Shown here: positions 62,489 to 64,000 of the stretch, in pieces
Position numbering within the stretch: the stretch's first letter is position 1
Layout of the letters: every line of letters begins with the position of its first letter
Source of the DNA: an uncultured Methanospirillum sp.
Lineage (GTDB): Archaea > Halobacteriota > Methanomicrobia > Methanomicrobiales > Methanospirillaceae
NCBI RefSeq assembly: GCF_963668475.1
Contig: NZ_OY764544.1
Location: forward strand, 2,170,001 to 2,234,000
Reading direction: 5' to 3'
Length of the DNA: 64,000 nt
Program-made: the position numbers and the translations under genes
The notes under the pieces: model-generated
Seen by the model: the letters and a program-made list of their open reading frames with translations, nothing else
The model's database searches: none
Told to the model about the DNA's origin: nothing

Positions 62489-63868
62489 TTATTTCAAATA
62501 TTTGTCAAACCCTGCCGCGATCCAGCCCGTGTACCCCCCGGCAACGTTCAGGATATTGTGGTGTCCCGTGCGTTTCAGAATACTGCAGGCTGTCCCGGCC
62601 CTGACACCTGATCCACAGATGACAACCACAAGGCCTGATGAACTGACTTCATTGTGTCTTGTGCGAAGATCAGGCCATGGGATATTGATGGACCCCGGAA
62701 TATGGTAACCCGTATACTCGGCAGTTGGTCTGACATCTAGGATCACGAGTTCAGATTCTCCTGCTATGAGGCGGGCAAGTTCATGTACTGATATTATCCT
62801 GATCTGTTCGGTCTTAAGTCCTGATAGTGCCCAGTTCTGAATACCGCCTGAAAGGTACCCTGTAATGGAATCGACACCAACACGGTGCATCATCAGTACC
62901 GCATCACCGATCTGATCAGGGTTGTATCCAACAAGTACCTGGTTCAGATCTGGGCTGGTAATCCATCCTGTATATGTGGAAAAGTTTACTTCAGCATCGA
63001 GGTTCAGACTTGAAGGGATGTGAACTCCACCGAATGCGTCATACCTGCGGATATCTACAACTTCAGTATCTCCTGACTCAAGCATATCTCTGACATCACC
63101 AGGGCTGAGCGCCTTCAGAACAGGCAGTTCCGAAAGCAGAACCGGGCCTCTTCGGTTGACCTCCGAGCATCTGCTAAAATGGTCAGGGACAGGCGGCATG
63201 TTTGTTGTCAGGGTTGCGGTAAACGTCTCCCTGTCTTGAATGGCAAGAACCGGGTTTGCAATCCTTTCGTACCCGATGGTACTTGACTTTTTCGTAGAAA
63301 GGGACCTTCCACAGAATGATCCTGCACTGTGAGCAGGATACAACTCACAGTAATCAGGAAGGGTCATGAACTCTTCATGCAGACTCGTGTACAGGGCCGA
63401 AGCAAGTTCATTTGCCCTGCCTGGAAAGAGATCCGGTCTGCCTGCATCACCGACAAACAGGGTATCTCCGCAGAAGACTAGAGCAGGGCTTTCAGAGCGG
63501 CTTTGATGAATGAGGACATAGGAGACATGTTCTGGCGTATGGCCGGGTGTCTCCCTCACCTCTATCCTCATGTCTCCGATGGTGATGACTGATCCCTGTC
63601 TGACCGGAATATGAGGGAAGAGGGCCTTTGCACGTTCTGGAATATAGATTGGAGCACCGGTCTTATGAGCAAGTTCCAGATGTCCTGATATGAAATCGGC
63701 GTGAAGATGTGTCTCCAGAACTCCTGCAATCTTCAACCCCTCATCCCTGGCTGCATCCAGGTACCGGTCAATATCACGGGAAGGATCAACAATCAGGCAT
63801 GAACCTGCACCACCTACAAGGAATGAACTATGGGCAATACCAGGGATGAAGAATTGTCTGATGATCAT
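62489..63868 (-). CDS. Metallo-beta-lactamase/rhodanese fusion (persulfide dioxygenase-like)
   Basis: A 459-residue protein. The N-terminal hydrolase domain (1-230) resembles ETHE1/BlhA: LETHLHADFISGHLEL, ETPGHTPEHVSYV, FCGDTLFVGDAGRPDL, YPAHSAGSFCG. Two rhodanese domains follow. The second (about 360-459) has an active Cys in VVICGSGVRAG; the first (about 250-345) has no Cys in its loop (LVGYNPDQIG), so it is degenerate. It probably acts on persulfides or thiosulfate-like sulfur in the cytosol; in a strict anaerobe an oxygenase reaction is odd, so another reaction or oxygen defence may apply. Confidence 0.9.
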   Translation of the reverse strand: MIIRQFFIPGIAHSSFLVGGAGSCLIVDPSRDIDRYLDAARDEGLKIAGVLETHLHADFISGHLELAHKTGAPIYIPERAKALFPHIPVRQGSVITIGDMRIEVRETPGHTPEHVSYVLIHQSRSESPALVFCGDTLFVGDAGRPDLFPGRANELASALYTSLHEEFMTLPDYCELYPAHSAGSFCGRSLSTKKSSTIGYERIANPVLAIQDRETFTATLTTNMPPVPDHFSRCSEVNRRGPVLLSELPVLKALSPGDVRDMLESGDTEVVDIRRYDAFGGVHIPSSLNLDAEVNFSTYTGWITSPDLNQVLVGYNPDQIGDAVLMMHRVGVDSITGYLSGGIQNWALSGLKTEQIRIISVHELARLIAGESELVILDVRPTAEYTGYHIPGSINIPWPDLRTRHNEVSSSGLVVVICGSGVRAGTACSILKRTGHHNILNVAGGYTGWIAAGFDKYLK

Positions 63869-63895
63869 ATAGCAGTATATCTGAAATTGCTCTCA

Positions 63896-64000
63896 TCATA
63901 TTTGAAAATGGGGGCCTTTTACATCCAGACTGGTGTCTGATTTTATACGTTGCCTGATCTCTCTGTAGTCATCAGGGGATATGCCATACAGGGTGCTGAT
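63896..64000 (-). CDS. C-terminal end of an unidentified protein (5' part outside window)
   Basis: The frame is open from the right edge to TGA 63896-63898 and codes 34 residues (ending KGPHFQI). It has good codon use. Too short to assign. It lies 27 bp upstream of the metallo-beta-lactamase gene on the same strand. Confidence 0.5.
   Translation of the reverse strand: MSTLYGISPDDYREIRQRIKSDTSLDVKGPHFQI

Overview
The window comes from a methanogenic euryarchaeon, most likely a hydrogenotrophic member of Methanomicrobiales; this placement is inferred from gene content, not from a marker alignment. Archaeal markers include the PolD small subunit, Orc1/Cdc6 with ORB-type origin boxes, TFB, Gar1, SRP19, ribosomal proteins S6e and S8e, IF2/eIF5B, Hel308, the KEOPS subunit Cgi121, Rio1 and an archaeal riboflavin synthase. 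Methanogen traits are CofH (coenzyme F420), HdrB/HdrC-like proteins, a group 4 [NiFe] hydrogenase with its maturation protease, HypB, a corrinoid iron-sulfur protein and acetyl-CoA synthase.

Layout. 1-6 kb: a truncated secreted protein, a pentapeptide-repeat protein, cofH, signal peptidase, PolD small subunit and a secreted TPR protein. 6.2-13.4 kb: a tightly coupled minus-strand operon acsB-cdhD-cdhE-RACo-core methionine synthase, with no CO dehydrogenase gene in the window. 13.5-21.1 kb: a ten-gene minus-strand operon running from a polyferredoxin through an HdrC-like fragment and HdrB to a complete membrane-bound [NiFe] hydrogenase and its C-terminal protease; an inverted repeat sits at its promoter. 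21.3-29.4 kb: proton-pumping pyrophosphatase, a YtfJ/YtfI-like pair, secreted CARDB protein, phosphoglycerate mutase, pdxST, cbiB and a 58-residue zinc protein. 29.4-33.9 kb: purA, an aminotransferase, an Lrp regulator and orc1/cdc6 beside a replication origin with two inverted 24-bp ORB boxes. 33.9-43.4 kb: moaB, cgi121-hel308, Pno1/Rio1/tyrS, gap, a GIY-YIG protein, a metallo-hydrolase and thiC. 43.6-48.5 kb: two tandem RRM proteins and a FIST/histidine kinase/response regulator operon. 48.6-53.5 kb: purE, an aminotransferase-ribC-ribH-aminotransferase operon and a secreted PEGA protein. 53.5-60.1 kb: tRNA-Ala and information-processing genes. 60.3-64 kb: tRNA-His, a small AT-rich accessory patch with a GNAT toxin-antitoxin-like pair, a TMEM175-type channel and a metallo-beta-lactamase/rhodanese protein.

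The two most interesting systems lie side by side. The first is a hydrogenase operon built like formate hydrogenlyase, but with HdrB/HdrC-like proteins where formate dehydrogenase would plug in. This suggests a membrane complex linking H2 to a disulfide or other thiol substrate without the flavin-bifurcating HdrA. The second is an acetyl-CoA synthase/CoFeSP/RACo/core methionine synthase operon. It could take a methyl group from acetyl-CoA (or from methyl-tetrahydromethanopterin) and put it on homocysteine, much like the incomplete Wood-Ljungdahl pathway of Dehalococcoides. Both functions are inferences from gene content, motifs and gene overlaps.
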